From Geobacter sp. OR-1 (lineage in GTDB: Bacteria > Desulfobacterota > Desulfuromonadia > Geobacterales > DSM-12255): a stretch of 64,000 bases of DNA. The notes under the pieces were generated by a model. It saw nothing but the letters and a program-made list of their open reading frames with translations. It searched no databases and was not told the DNA's origin. Position 1 is the first letter of the stretch, and every line of letters begins with the position of its first letter. Below are positions 17,563 to 25,669 of this stretch, piece after piece. A program made the position numbers and the translations under genes. Where the stretch lies: the NCBI RefSeq assembly GCF_000813145.1, contig NZ_BAZF01000016.1:34582-98581 (forward strand). Reading direction: 5' to 3'.

Positions 17563-19706
17563 ATGTTCTCATCGTGGAGGACATCCCAAATGCGCGCAAA
17601 CTGCTGCGGATCACCTTCGAGCATTACGGCTGCGCGGTCATAGAGGCGCAGGACGGCGTGGAAGGGCTTGAACAGGCGACGAAACACCTTCCCGACATCA
17701 TAGTGTCCGACGCCCTCATGCCGCGCATGGACGGCTTCCAGCTCCTGCGCGCTCTGAAGGCCGAGCCACGGCTCAAGGCAATTCCGTTCATATTTTATTC
17801 ATCGACCTATACCGGCGAAAAAGAGGCCGAACTGGCGTTTTCACTCGGCGCCGATGCCTTTGTCGCCAAACCTGCCGAACCCCAGGCCGTATGGGAAATA
17901 ACCTGCACAGTCATGAAAAAATGGCGAGCGCGGCAAGAGGAGCCGGCTGCCTTTGCCGTCATCAACGAAAGCGACGAGCAGTATCTGCGCGAGTACAGCC
18001 GGATCGTCGCGACCAAGCTGGAAGAAAAGGTCCATGAACTCGAAACCGCCCTGACGCTTCGTCAGCAGGCAGAGGATGAACTCCGCCATCTCAATGCGGA
18101 GCTGACCAGGGAGATCGGGGAGCGCAAGCAGGCTGAAAATGCCCTTAAAGAGCAGGAACAGGAACTGGCGACGATCTTCGAGAACGCGCCTTTCGTCATG
18201 CTGTTGCTTGACGAAGAGCGTAAAGTGCGCCGGGTCAACGCCCTGGCATGTTCATTGACCTCATCTGAAGTTCACGAGATGGTTGCCCGTAAGAGCGGTG
18301 AAGCACTGCGCTGCGTTCGTGCCCTTGATTCAGCCGAAGGGTGCGGATTTGGCTCAATTTGCCAGGGTTGCATCATCCGGCAGACCATTATGGACACTTT
18401 CAAGACCGGCCAGAGCCACCATCAGGTGGAAACTACCATGCCGCTCCTTATCTCTGGAAAAGAAACCCCCAAGACATTCCTCTTTTCAACGACAAAAGTC
18501 ACTGTCTCTCATCAGGCAATGGTTCTTCTCAGTCTTCAGGACGTCAGCGAGTACAAGAAGCTGGAAGCCCAGCTGCTGCACGCGCAAAAGATGGAATCGA
18601 TCGGCACCCTGGCCGGCGGCATTGCCCATGACTTCAACAATATTCTGACCGCAGTCATAGGTTACGGGGATATTGCCCTCATGAACATGGGGCCGGAAGA
18701 TCCGCAACGGCAGAATATCGAATTCATGCTGGCTGCGTCGCACAAGGCGGCGTCGCTGGCGAAGGACCTCCTCCTGTTCAGCCGGAAGCAGATCAGCGTC
18801 AAGAAGAATGTGGATCTGAATGAGATGGTACGGTCGATGGATAAGTTCCTGCAAAGGATCATCGGCGAAGATATCGACTGTTCCATCTCCCTGGATAACG
18901 AGGCGTTGCCGGTATTTGCCGATGAACACCAGCTGGAGCAGGTACTCATGAATCTTGCCGCCAACGCGCGCGATGCAATGCCCAATGGCGGCACATTATC
19001 GATTGCCACCGAAAGGATCAGGCCTGACGAGAGCCCTGCAGGGGTTGAACCCGGCGATGCGAAAGCGGTTTTGGTCGTTACGGATACCGGTATGGGGATG
19101 GACGAAGAAACTTGCATGCAAATCTTCGATCCGTTTTTTACGACCAAGGAGGTCGGCAAAGGCACAGGTCTCGGGTTGTCGGTTGTCTACGGCATCATCA
19201 AGCAACATGACGGCCATGTCACGGTCAGCAGCATACCCGGCCAGGGCACGACATTCCGGGTATATCTCCCTTTGACATCACAGCCGGCGAACAAACAGAA
19301 TGCCGATCTGACCAACAATAAGCCGATTCGAGGGACAGAGACGATCCTTTTGGCAGAGGATGACGAAACTGTGCGCAACATGGCGCTGTCGGTCCTGCGT
19401 AATTTCGGTTATGAGGTCATCGTTAGCGTTGACGGCGAAGATGCGGTGCAGAAATACCTGGAGCACAAGGGGAAAATTCAGCTCCTGCTTTTTGATATGA
19501 TCATGCCCAAAAAGAGCGGGAAAGAGGCCTATGACGAGATCATAGCGCATGAACCGGGGATAAAGGTCATCTTTACCAGCGGTTACGCAACCGATACCGT
19601 ACAGCGGAAAGCCCAGGTCGGCGATAACGGCATGATGATCTCCAAACCGTACCTGCCGACCAACCTGCTGACAACCGTACGTTACTTGCTGAACAAACGG
19701 GCGTAG
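17559..19706 (+). CDS. Hybrid histidine kinase REC-PAS-HisKA-HATPase-REC
   Basis: 715 residues. N-terminal receiver (1-120, phospho-acceptor D51 in [13 protein letters not shown]), a coiled coil, a PAS domain (about 205-335) holding a cysteine cluster ([11 protein letters not shown]), HisKA with H357 ([17 protein letters not shown]), HATPase ([32 protein letters not shown]), and a C-terminal receiver with D646 ([13 protein letters not shown]). The two receivers at opposite ends suggest that it both takes input from the upstream kinase/receiver and passes phosphate on. The PAS cysteines could bind a metal or sense redox state. It is the last gene of the run; a convergent gene starts 13 bases on. 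Confidence 0.92.
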   Translation: MNVLIVEDIPNARKLLRITFEHYGCAVIEAQDGVEGLEQATKHLPDIIVSDALMPRMDGFQLLRALKAEPRLKAIPFIFYSSTYTGEKEAELAFSLGADAFVAKPAEPQAVWEITCTVMKKWRARQEEPAAFAVINESDEQYLREYSRIVATKLEEKVHELETALTLRQQAEDELRHLNAELTREIGERKQAENALKEQEQELATIFENAPFVMLLLDEERKVRRVNALACSLTSSEVHEMVARKSGEALRCVRALDSAEGCGFGSICQGCIIRQTIMDTFKTGQSHHQVETTMPLLISGKETPKTFLFSTTKVTVSHQAMVLLSLQDVSEYKKLEAQLLHAQKMESIGTLAGGIAHDFNNILTAVIGYGDIALMNMGPEDPQRQNIEFMLAASHKAASLAKDLLLFSRKQISVKKNVDLNEMVRSMDKFLQRIIGEDIDCSISLDNEALPVFADEHQLEQVLMNLAANARDAMPNGGTLSIATERIRPDESPAGVEPGDAKAVLVVTDTGMGMDEETCMQIFDPFFTTKEVGKGTGLGLSVVYGIIKQHDGHVTVSSIPGQGTTFRVYLPLTSQPANKQNADLTNNKPIRGTETILLAEDDETVRNMALSVLRNFGYEVIVSVDGEDAVQKYLEHKGKIQLLLFDMIMPKKSGKEAYDEIIAHEPGIKVIFTSGYATDTVQRKAQVGDNGMMISKPYLPTNLLTTVRYLLNKRA

Positions 19707-19719
19707 GATATCTTACTGT

Positions 19720-21153
19720 TCACTCGAAGCAACCCCCAGCCATCCCTCCCAGGGTCTTCACTGCCCGTTCGATCTCCTCCGACCAGAAAGCCGCATTCAA
19801 GCGGAAGCAGTTGCCGTATTTCTCCCCGAGCGTGAAGATCCGACCCGGTGCGATCCCGATCCCTTCGGCCAATGCCATCTCGTACAGCTTGAGCGCATCG
19901 AACCGGTCCGGCAGCTCGACCCAGAGCACAAAGCCACCTTCGGGGCGGCTCACCCGGGTTCCGGCCGGGAAATACCGGCCAACACTGTCACGGAGCTGGG
20001 TGACCTGGCGGGCATAGACCCTGCGGATCGTGCGGAGATGGTGGTCATAGCCGCCGTTGGCCAGGAACTCCGCTACTGCCATCTGGGTCGGGGTTGCCGT
20101 GGCGATATTGAAGAGGGTCTTGAGCTGCTTGATCTTCTGGTAATACCTCCCCGGCGCGATCCAGCCGACCCGATAACCCGGGGCAACAGTCTTGGAAAAC
20201 GACGAACAATGAAGCACCATCCCCTTTTCATCGTAGCTCTTCAGCGCCGTCGGGCGAACAGCGCCGAATGACAGCTCACCGTAGACATCGTCCTCGATCA
20301 GCGGTATGTCATGCCGGCTGAGAAGCCTGACCAGTTCGCGCTTCTTTTCATCAGGCATCAGGCTGCCGAGCGGGTTGTTGAAATTTCCGATGCAGATGCA
20401 GGCAGAGATCGGGGTCTGCCTGATGGCATAGGTCAGCACTTCCAGGCTCATCCCCTCCTTGGGGGTGGAAGGGATTTCCAGCACCTTGAGCCCCAGCCAC
20501 TGGATGAAGTTGAGAAAGGTGTAGTAGACCGGGGAGCCGATGGCAACCGTGTCACCGGGGCGGCAGATGGCCTGGAGCGCCAGCGTCATCGCCTCGATGC
20601 ACCCAGAGGTGATCACGATCTCGTCAGGAGAGAGGGGGCAGCCCGAAGAAATCGACCTTTTGGCTATCTGGGCCCGGAGACGCTTGATCCCCTTGGCCGG
20701 CGCATAAGAGATGGACTGCAACGGCTGGCGGCGCGACTCGGAGGCGATCATCCGGGAGAGTTTCAGAGCCGGAAGCAGGTCCGAATTGGGGATGGAGCCG
20801 CCAAGCGGCACCAGGGATATATTGGAGACGTTACGCATCACCTGCAGCGAGACCTCATCGAGAATCACCGGGCTCGGCGCAACCCCCTCCCCCTCTTCCC
20901 GCTTGGCCGGGCGATCTTCCGGTTCAAGGATCGTTGACCGCACATAAAAGCCCGATTGCGGCCGCGCCTCGATCATCCCCCGGTTTTCCAGCAGCGCGTA
21001 CGCCTCCATGACCGTATTGGCGCTGACCCGCATCTGACCGCTCAACTCCCGGATCGAAGGAATCCGGTCGCCGGGACGGTACGTACCGCTGTCGATCATA
21101 CCGCCGATCCGGTCGGCAACCTCTTCGTACAACACTTTCCTGCCAGCCGTCAT
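19720..21153 (-). CDS. MocR-type transcription regulator: GntR helix-turn-helix plus aminotransferase domain
   Basis: 477 residues from ATG 21153 (preceded by GGTGGG; the open frame extends 33 codons upstream without family similarity). An N-terminal GntR winged helix (about 5-75: LYEEVADRIGGMIDSG, PGDRIPSIRELSGQM, SANTVMEAYALLENRGM) is joined to a fold-type I PLP domain. The Schiff-base lysine is in CSSFSKTVAPGYRVGW. Such proteins sense PLP-linked or amino-containing ligands and control a neighbouring gene. The AhpD-like gene is divergent at 21351, and the shared 198-base region contains two inverted repeats. A 2-aminoadipate-type transaminase is the alternative reading of the C-terminal domain. 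Confidence 0.9.
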   Translation of the reverse strand: MTAGRKVLYEEVADRIGGMIDSGTYRPGDRIPSIRELSGQMRVSANTVMEAYALLENRGMIEARPQSGFYVRSTILEPEDRPAKREEGEGVAPSPVILDEVSLQVMRNVSNISLVPLGGSIPNSDLLPALKLSRMIASESRRQPLQSISYAPAKGIKRLRAQIAKRSISSGCPLSPDEIVITSGCIEAMTLALQAICRPGDTVAIGSPVYYTFLNFIQWLGLKVLEIPSTPKEGMSLEVLTYAIRQTPISACICIGNFNNPLGSLMPDEKKRELVRLLSRHDIPLIEDDVYGELSFGAVRPTALKSYDEKGMVLHCSSFSKTVAPGYRVGWIAPGRYYQKIKQLKTLFNIATATPTQMAVAEFLANGGYDHHLRTIRRVYARQVTQLRDSVGRYFPAGTRVSRPEGGFVLWVELPDRFDALKLYEMALAEGIGIAPGRIFTLGEKYGNCFRLNAAFWSEEIERAVKTLGGMAGGCFE

Positions 21154-21185
21154 ACCCACCCCACTCTCCCTTTCTCTGCATGATA

Positions 21186-21264
21186 CCCAATTACGAAATT
21201 CAATACAGATACAATTGGGAGCAATTATACCGGTAACAGTTGCCATTTCCACTATCTGTTACCG
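21186..21264. promoter_or_regulatory. Inverted repeats in the divergent MocR/AhpD promoter region
   Basis: Two inverted repeats lie between the divergent genes. A perfect 9-base pair, CGGTAACAG (21231-21239) and CTGTTACCG (21256-21264), has centres about 25 bases apart. A 7-base pair, CCCAATT (21186-21192) and AATTGGG (21213-21219), lies nearer the regulator. Spaced repeats on one side of a MocR gene fit operators for the regulator itself. Binding is inferred. Confidence 0.45.
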
Positions 21265-21350
21265 TAACAAATCAGATCTGCTGTGTCTGGCGCTTTTAGC
21301 GGAATTGTCGCAATATCGACCTATCAAAACCACACAAGGAGGAGCGTATC

Positions 21351-21611
21351 ATGGGAATGTCTGACAAGATCAAGGAACTGGTTGCCATCGGGGCGTCGTT
21401 CACCGTCAACTGCCAGCCCTGCCTGCAGTACCACGCGGAAAAGGCCGCCGAATACGGTGCCGCACCGGAAGAGATCGCCAGCGCCATTGAAATCGGCAGA
21501 TGCGTGCGGAAAGGCGCCGGAGCCAAGATGGACAAGTTTTCTGCTCCCTTCAGCGCAACGGCGGAAACCGGGACCGGGAGAACACAGGAGGCCGGCTGCT
21601 GCATGAGATGA
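21351..21611 (+). CDS. AhpD-like / carboxymuconolactone decarboxylase family protein
   Basis: 86 residues. The motif C21-x2-C24-x3-H28 (NCQPCLQYH) is the catalytic disulfide pair of AhpD-like proteins, followed by helices (AASAIEIGRCVRKGA). Family members act as small disulfide reductases in peroxide defence; the CMD name alone does not imply ring cleavage. The C-terminus carries an extra GCCMR. A strong AAGGAGG site precedes ATG 21351. It is divergent from the MocR regulator, which may control it, and 20 bases upstream of an unknown gene that probably shares its transcript. Confidence 0.82.
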   Translation: MGMSDKIKELVAIGASFTVNCQPCLQYHAEKAAEYGAAPEEIASAIEIGRCVRKGAGAKMDKFSAPFSATAETGTGRTQEAGCCMR

Positions 21612-21631
21612 GGCTTCCTAAGGAGGGGATC

Positions 21632-22384
21632 ATGCCAAGAATTGCTGCTGCCACTACTACCGATTATGAACCGCTTTATCAAGAGCTGTCCGGCCTGCCG
21701 GGCTGCGCCACTGCCCAAGATGCGGCGCAGATGCTTGTTGACGCACTGTTCAACCGTTTCAGCGAATCGCTGGTGCTGCTCCGGCTGTTCGTCACCATGC
21801 GCTACGACCGGCTCATGGAGCCGGACCGGCTGTTCGTGAATGCCCGTGGCCGGGACAGCGGTACATCGCACCTCATTCATGACGCAACGCCGATCTTCAC
21901 CCTGTTGGCCTCAAGGGGAACCAGACCGGAATGGAACGACCGCACGAGATCGGAGCATTTCCGCTGTATCCCGCTGCCGTCCGCGGCATTCGTATCATCC
22001 CTCTCCATGCTCTCGCGGCAGTTTGCATCCGTTGGGCTCGATACAAGCTGTTTCGACGACTGGGGACAAACGGTCGTGGTAACCGGCTGCGCGGACAGGT
22101 TTCGCGGGGTCCTGCACATCCGCGACTCGGCAGCGGACACCGACGGCCAGGGGCGGAAGATCGTCCCCAGGCAGCAGTTCGTGGCAGAGCACAGGGTGAA
22201 GAGCTCGTTCGGCTTCGGCAGCGGCTACCCCAATCACCCGACCCTGGTGACGCTGTTCGCCTTCACCAGCGAAGAGCTGGGCGAACAGGCCATGGCGCCG
22301 GTCCCCGGACTGCTCGAAGCGTTTATCGCTGCAACCGGCCCGCTGGTCGGGGCCGGGCGATATTTTAAACAACCGGCTCAATAA
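21632..22384 (+). CDS. Uncharacterised 250-residue protein
   Basis: Start ATG 21632 follows AAGGAGGGG; the frame open upstream lies in the AhpD-like gene. I do not recognise a family. The protein has no signal peptide or membrane segment. It contains an early amphipathic helix region (AAQMLVDALFNRFSESLVLLRLFV), several short strands, and a later FGFGSGYPNHPTLVTLFAFTSE (written here in parts: SFGFGSGYP and LVTLFAFTSEEL), which together hint at a GAF-like sensor fold. It probably forms an operon with the AhpD-like gene and is followed at once by a hairpin. Confidence 0.7.
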   Translation: MPRIAAATTTDYEPLYQELSGLPGCATAQDAAQMLVDALFNRFSESLVLLRLFVTMRYDRLMEPDRLFVNARGRDSGTSHLIHDATPIFTLLASRGTRPEWNDRTRSEHFRCIPLPSAAFVSSLSMLSRQFASVGLDTSCFDDWGQTVVVTGCADRFRGVLHIRDSAADTDGQGRKIVPRQQFVAEHRVKSSFGFGSGYPNHPTLVTLFAFTSEELGEQAMAPVPGLLEAFIAATGPLVGAGRYFKQPAQ

Positions 22385-22389
22385 TATAA

Positions 22390-22414
22390 GGGGCTCCCGG
22401 CCTGTGGGAGCCCC
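22390..22414 (+). terminator. Hairpin terminator after the AhpD-like operon
   Basis: A perfect 9-base stem GGGGCTCCC / GGGAGCCCC with a 7-base loop, six bases after the stop codon. There is no T run after it, so it may work with Rho or only protect the 3' end. Confidence 0.6.
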
Positions 22415-22663
22415 GAATCGTTCATGAAACTGTCGTCAGCCGATCCAGCTCAGTGCCGCATTGCCGATTCCCCCCTCCCTCCTGTGTCAAATTGAGAAGC
22501 AGTGCCGCTTCCCTGCACCCCAATTCATAACAGATCGACACCATTCGACAATTCCGCGATAGACCATTTATTTTGCCGCGGTTCGGGCTACGCACTCCGT
22601 ATTTCCCAGAAAGATATGAGGAGTTACTACGAAACAACGACGTGACCCAAGTTCTCTTCCCCC

Positions 22664-22692
22664 TTGACAGATCGCCATCGCCGCACTATTGT
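22664..22692 (+). promoter_or_regulatory. Sigma-70-type promoter for a short transcript
   Basis: TTGACA at 22664-22669, a 17-base spacer and TATTGT at 22687-22692 match the housekeeping consensus in 10 of 12 positions. Transcription would start near 22699. No long gene follows; an intrinsic terminator lies about 95 bases downstream. Confidence 0.65.
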
Positions 22693-22698
22693 GAGCGC

Positions 22699-22793
22699 AT
22701 GTTTATGTAATGGAGCCAATGATGGCATGGGAAGGGAACGATTCTACAGCAAGAAAGCCGCACGCCGGGTAACCCGGCGGAGCGGCTTTTTTT
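22699..22793 (+). ncRNA. Candidate small RNA or leader RNA ending in a strong terminator
   Basis: A transcript of about 95 bases is bounded by the promoter above and a two-tier hairpin: outer stem AAGCCGC (22755-22761) with GCGGCTT (22782-22788), inner stem GCCGGG (22764-22769) with CCCGGC (22773-22778), then seven T from 22787. It does not match a riboswitch class that I can recognise. It also contains a tiny reading frame with a good ribosome site (see next entry), so it may be a peptide gene or an attenuator leader rather than a regulatory RNA. Confidence 0.55.
22722..22772 (+). CDS. Possible 16-codon leader peptide
   Basis: ATG 22722 (an in-frame ATG also lies at 22719) has GGAG six bases upstream and encodes MAWEGNDSTARKPHAG, stopping at TAA 22770-22772. 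The stop codon falls in the loop of the terminator hairpin, so a translating ribosome would sit on the hairpin. That arrangement is unusual and could be functional, but peptides this short can arise by chance. Confidence 0.35.
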   Translation: MAWEGNDSTARKPHAG

Positions 22794-23045
22794 GTCTGTG
22801 AGGCAGTGCGCCTGCAATGCGTAGCATCAGGAACTCGTTGTGTGTTAAATCTGGGGAGTGTCCCTAGTTTTTCCCTAGTTGTGGAAAGATAAGTACGTAA
22901 GGTAGCTGGGGGACCCCAGCATTCACACCACCTGTTGGCCCGGAGAGCGAAAAGGGGTCAGCCCTTGAATGTGGAAAACTATTACCACTAACTCCTCAAC
23001 ATTCTTTTTTCAATGGCAGACCCCGAGATTGAATCAGGAGGGAAC
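22794..23045. other. Intergenic stretch without a clear gene
   Basis: About 250 bases with no convincing reading frame. It contains a direct repeat of TCCCTAGTT (about 22861-22880) and, near 22951-22970, AAAAGGGGTCAGCCCTTGAA, which contains a small palindrome (GGGGTCAGCCC-like) of a kind often seen beside transposase or REP-type remnants. That origin is a guess. The last bases are the ribosome site of the following gene. Confidence 0.4.
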
Positions 23046-23312
23046 ATGAAAATATTTCTTATCATAGCCATATCGTTAACCCTTTTTGCTCCGTCATACG
23101 CCGCTACTGATTGCGCCAACCTTCCAACCGTGGAGCAATTCAAGAAAAGCAGTTCCAATATGGACACCAAGAAAATACAGCTATGCTTGAGCACTGCCGG
23201 TTTCTATGCTGGGAAAATTGACGGGTTAAAGGGGCCATTGACCATCAGCGCCTTGACAAAGTATCATGCAAAAAGAGCCGGAACTCCCAAAAAACCGGGG
23301 ACTACCAAATAA
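23046..23312 (+). CDS. Small exported peptidoglycan-binding-like protein
   Basis: 88 residues. ATG 23046 follows AGGAGG. A signal peptide covers about 1-19 (MKIFLIIAISLTLFAPSYA). The mature part is about one PG_binding_1-type unit: IQLCLSTAGFYAGKIDG then LTISALTKYHAKR, which resembles the repeats that tether enzymes to the cell wall. No catalytic domain is attached. Two cysteines (C in TDCANL and QLCLS) could form a disulfide in the periplasm. Confidence 0.75.
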   Translation: MKIFLIIAISLTLFAPSYAATDCANLPTVEQFKKSSSNMDTKKIQLCLSTAGFYAGKIDGLKGPLTISALTKYHAKRAGTPKKPGTTK

Positions 23313-23415
23313 AGCCTGTGCGAACGCTTTACCTCACTCCTGTTGCCAGCGACGCACTTCTTTTCAGAACAGATCAATAATACGGACTGCTGGCCGCTTC
23401 GGAAATGAGGTCTCA

Positions 23416-23853
23416 ATGAAAAAACTCATGCCATCGGCAATCTTTGTCACCGCTTTTGCCATGCACCTGATATATCTACTCGTCTTCCGCGAGCCCGGCT
23501 GCGGGCCACCCCCTACCCTCTCAGGCTACTTCAGTAACGGAGACGTGTTTCTCGGCTTTTCCTACGCCCTTGGTGCGGCATTCTCGGTATGGTCGTTCAT
23601 ATTGTTCATGTCTTGTCGTTCCAAATCATCAGCGGCAGGAGCAGCGAGTGGAACAGTGTTGACCACAGGGCTCGCCGCCGCAGGCTGCTTTCTCACCGGC
23701 TGTTGCGGTTCGCCCATGTTTGCCGTTTACGCCGGTATCTTCGGCATTGGCACCTTCACCATTCCAAAATGGGTGGTCGCGCTGCTGACGGCATCCCTAT
23801 GTGGAGCCTCCATCTGGTGGCAGAAAAAAAGCCGCATTGGCTGCGGTTGCTAG
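23416..23853 (+). CDS. Cysteine-rich small membrane protein
   Basis: 145 residues from ATG 23416 (GAGG eight bases upstream). Four membrane helices are visible: about 7-24, 45-65, 77-97 and 101-133 (the last region may be two short helices). Cysteines cluster in EPGCGPP, SCRS, AGCFLTGCCGSP and the C-terminal GCGC. The CFLTGCCGS pattern inside a helix recalls metal- or thiol-handling membrane proteins, but I do not recognise the family. No partner gene is adjacent. Confidence 0.7.
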   Translation: MKKLMPSAIFVTAFAMHLIYLLVFREPGCGPPPTLSGYFSNGDVFLGFSYALGAAFSVWSFILFMSCRSKSSAAGAASGTVLTTGLAAAGCFLTGCCGSPMFAVYAGIFGIGTFTIPKWVVALLTASLCGASIWWQKKSRIGCGC

Positions 23854-23854
23854 A

Positions 23855-23980
23855 AAGAGAAGGCAGAGCGCCGACGGCAAGGAGCTCAAGGTGTTGAACC
23901 AGGAATGGTCTACCTTATTGGCGGCACCGATCAACCTGCTGGAGAAGAACGCCGAGCTGATCAGCATAATCGAGGAGTGA
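23855..23980 (+). pseudogene. Possible 3' remnant of a gene
   Basis: One frame reads ADGKELKVLNQEWSTLLA and then PINLLEKNAELISIIEE before TGA 23978-23980. It has the look of a real protein end (regular helix pattern, no odd residues) but lacks a start or a ribosome site. It runs into the end of the preceding gene, so the upstream part has been lost. The parent family is not recognised. Confidence 0.3.
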
Positions 23981-24015
23981 AAGACTCGCACGAAATTGCT
24001 CCATCAAGCCACAAC

Positions 24016-24049
24016 AAAAAGGGCACCCTGTTTCCGGAGTGCCCTTTTT
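24016..24049. terminator. Bidirectional terminator between convergent genes
   Basis: AAAAAGGGCAC (24016-24026) and GTGCCCTTTTT (24039-24049) form an 11-base stem with A and T tracts on both sides. It can stop the plus-strand genes before it and mscS, which ends at 24072 on the minus strand. Confidence 0.85.
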
Positions 24050-24071
24050 GTTACGAATCGAACCACCGACC

Positions 24072-24890
24072 CTATGCCGGGTTCTGCACAACCACCATCT
24101 GCGCGGGCATTGGCGACGGGAAGCCGGCAGCTGCCAATGCCTCGCGGATCGTCCGGTTGCCGTCGAAATAGACCTGCCAGTAGTTATCGTTATGGCAGAA
24201 CGGGCGAACTGCCAGCACCGGCCCGACCAGGGTGAAATCTAAGATTTCCACCTCCACCGCCGGCTCCTTCAGCACGTTGGGAACCGCTGCCAGTTTCTCC
24301 CGCAGAAGTTGCATGGCTGCGACATGATCGGCGCTACCGGCAAGCTGGCACTTCAGCTCGACCCGCCGGAAATCGTTGGCTGTGAAATTCTGGATGGTGT
24401 CGCCGAAGATTTTGGCGTTCCCAACCAGCGTCATGACGTTGTCCGGCGTGTTGATGGTGGTGACAAAGAGCCCGATCTCCTTGACCGTGCCGGTCACACC
24501 GGCCACGGTCACGAAATCGCTCACCTTGAAGGGGTGCAGCACCACGAGGAAGATCCCGGCCGCCAGGTTGGATAGGAGTCCGCCCCAGGCGGCGCCGATG
24601 GCGATGCCAATGCCGGCAACCAGTGCGGCGAAGGTAGTTGTCTGGATCCCGCAGTACCCCAGGATGGCGACAACGAGGATGATATTCAGCGTCACGGCGA
24701 CGAAGTTGCCTATGTAGCGCATCAGGGTTGGATCGACCTTCTGTTTTTCCAGCACCGTGTGCAGCATCCGCCCCACCATGCCGATCAGCCAGCGGCCGAC
24801 GACCCAGAACAGGATGACGGCAATTATCTTGGTCCCGAATTCCGTGGCATAATTGACAACAAGCTGCTGGTACTGTCCAAGGTTATCCAT
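24072..24890 (-). CDS. Small-conductance mechanosensitive channel, MscS family
   Basis: 272 residues, the minimal MscS size. Three membrane helices lie at about 17-40, 60-80 and 87-125. The pore helix (ALVAGIGIAIGAAWGGLLSN, with LAAGIFLVVLHPFKVSDFV after it) has the glycine/alanine packing of MscS TM3. The cytoplasmic beta domain follows (VAGVTGTVKEIGLFVTTIN, NAKIFGDTIQNFT) and a C-terminal alpha/beta domain. It opens under membrane tension to release solutes during osmotic downshock. Start ATG 24890 with GGAGG upstream. It stands alone. Confidence 0.93.
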   Translation of the reverse strand: MDNLGQYQQLVVNYATEFGTKIIAVILFWVVGRWLIGMVGRMLHTVLEKQKVDPTLMRYIGNFVAVTLNIILVVAILGYCGIQTTTFAALVAGIGIAIGAAWGGLLSNLAAGIFLVVLHPFKVSDFVTVAGVTGTVKEIGLFVTTINTPDNVMTLVGNAKIFGDTIQNFTANDFRRVELKCQLAGSADHVAAMQLLREKLAAVPNVLKEPAVEVEILDFTLVGPVLAVRPFCHNDNYWQVYFDGNRTIREALAAAGFPSPMPAQMVVVQNPA

Positions 24891-24937
24891 ACGCTTCCTC
24901 CTTTTCTAGAATAAGTCGTTTACAGCAGCGCCCCTGT

Positions 24938-25669
24938 TCATTTGCCGAATACCTTGCGCAGAAGATCGGTGGTCCGGGCCGCGGGGTTTGTCCTGATCTT
25001 CTTCTCCTCCTCACCCACCTTTATGAACAGACCGTCCAGAGCCTTGTCGGTTACATAGGTATCGAGATCCAGGGATGGGATGCCTGCCAGGGATGTCAAG
25101 GGCGAGACATCGTACTTGCCGATCATCTCTTTGTAGGCACGGGCGGTTCCCACCTGGTCCATGCTCCTGGTTACCGTCGGTTTGAAGGCATCAAAGAGTT
25201 GCGACCGGGTCTTGTTCTCAAAGAACCTGGTTGCCGCCGTATCCCCACCGTTCAGGATTCCCTGGGCATCCTCCACGCTCATCTGCCGGATGGCATCACC
25301 GAAGAAGCTGGCCGCCTTGGGCGCCGCTTTTTCCGCGGCCCGGTTCATGCTTAGGACAACCTCGTCAACCTGTTGCTGGTAGCCGATGCGCCCCAGAATA
25401 TCCGCTGCCTGCTGGATCTTGTCGGGAAGAAGGATCTTAATGAGCTGGTTGCCGAAGTAGCCGTCAGGCCTGGCAACCTCGGTAACGGCCCGCTCGGTGC
25501 CGGTGGCCAGTGCCTCCTTGAGCCCCTTGACAATAGTGCTGTTGTCGAGAGAATCCTGCTGTCGCAGTGACGGGAGAACTTCTCTTGATAGATCATCGAA
25601 AAAACCTGCCAGACAGGGAGCAGCAAAGAACAGGAGCAGGACCGACGCCAGACCGAGAGAGCGTTTCAT
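24938..25669 (-). CDS. DUF4197 domain exported protein
   Basis: 243 residues from ATG 25669, which has GGAGG shortly upstream; the frame opens further upstream but without a signal peptide. A signal sequence runs about 1-21 (to CLAG), then a helical domain typical of DUF4197 with LKEALATGTERAV near the start and a closing TDKALDGLFIKVGEEEKKIR and TDLLRKVFG. Function unknown; the family is widespread in proteobacteria as a periplasmic protein. It probably has its own promoter in the 217-base gap before nifK. Confidence 0.85.
   Translation of the reverse strand: MKRSLGLASVLLLFFAAPCLAGFFDDLSREVLPSLRQQDSLDNSTIVKGLKEALATGTERAVTEVARPDGYFGNQLIKILLPDKIQQAADILGRIGYQQQVDEVVLSMNRAAEKAAPKAASFFGDAIRQMSVEDAQGILNGGDTAATRFFENKTRSQLFDAFKPTVTRSMDQVGTARAYKEMIGKYDVSPLTSLAGIPSLDLDTYVTDKALDGLFIKVGEEEKKIRTNPAARTTDLLRKVFGK

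Noticed and set aside
20311..20937. 208-codon plus-strand frame opposite the MocR gene
   Set aside because: It is the reverse of a well-supported coding region; arginine- and glycine-rich composition typical of antisense frames.
22422..22637. 71-codon minus-strand frame between the unknown protein and the small RNA
   Set aside because: Unusual composition, no ribosome site and no recognisable fold; likely chance.
22951..22970. Edge of a transposon or REP-transposase element
   Set aside because: Only a short familiar-looking sequence is present; no transposase and no paired end.
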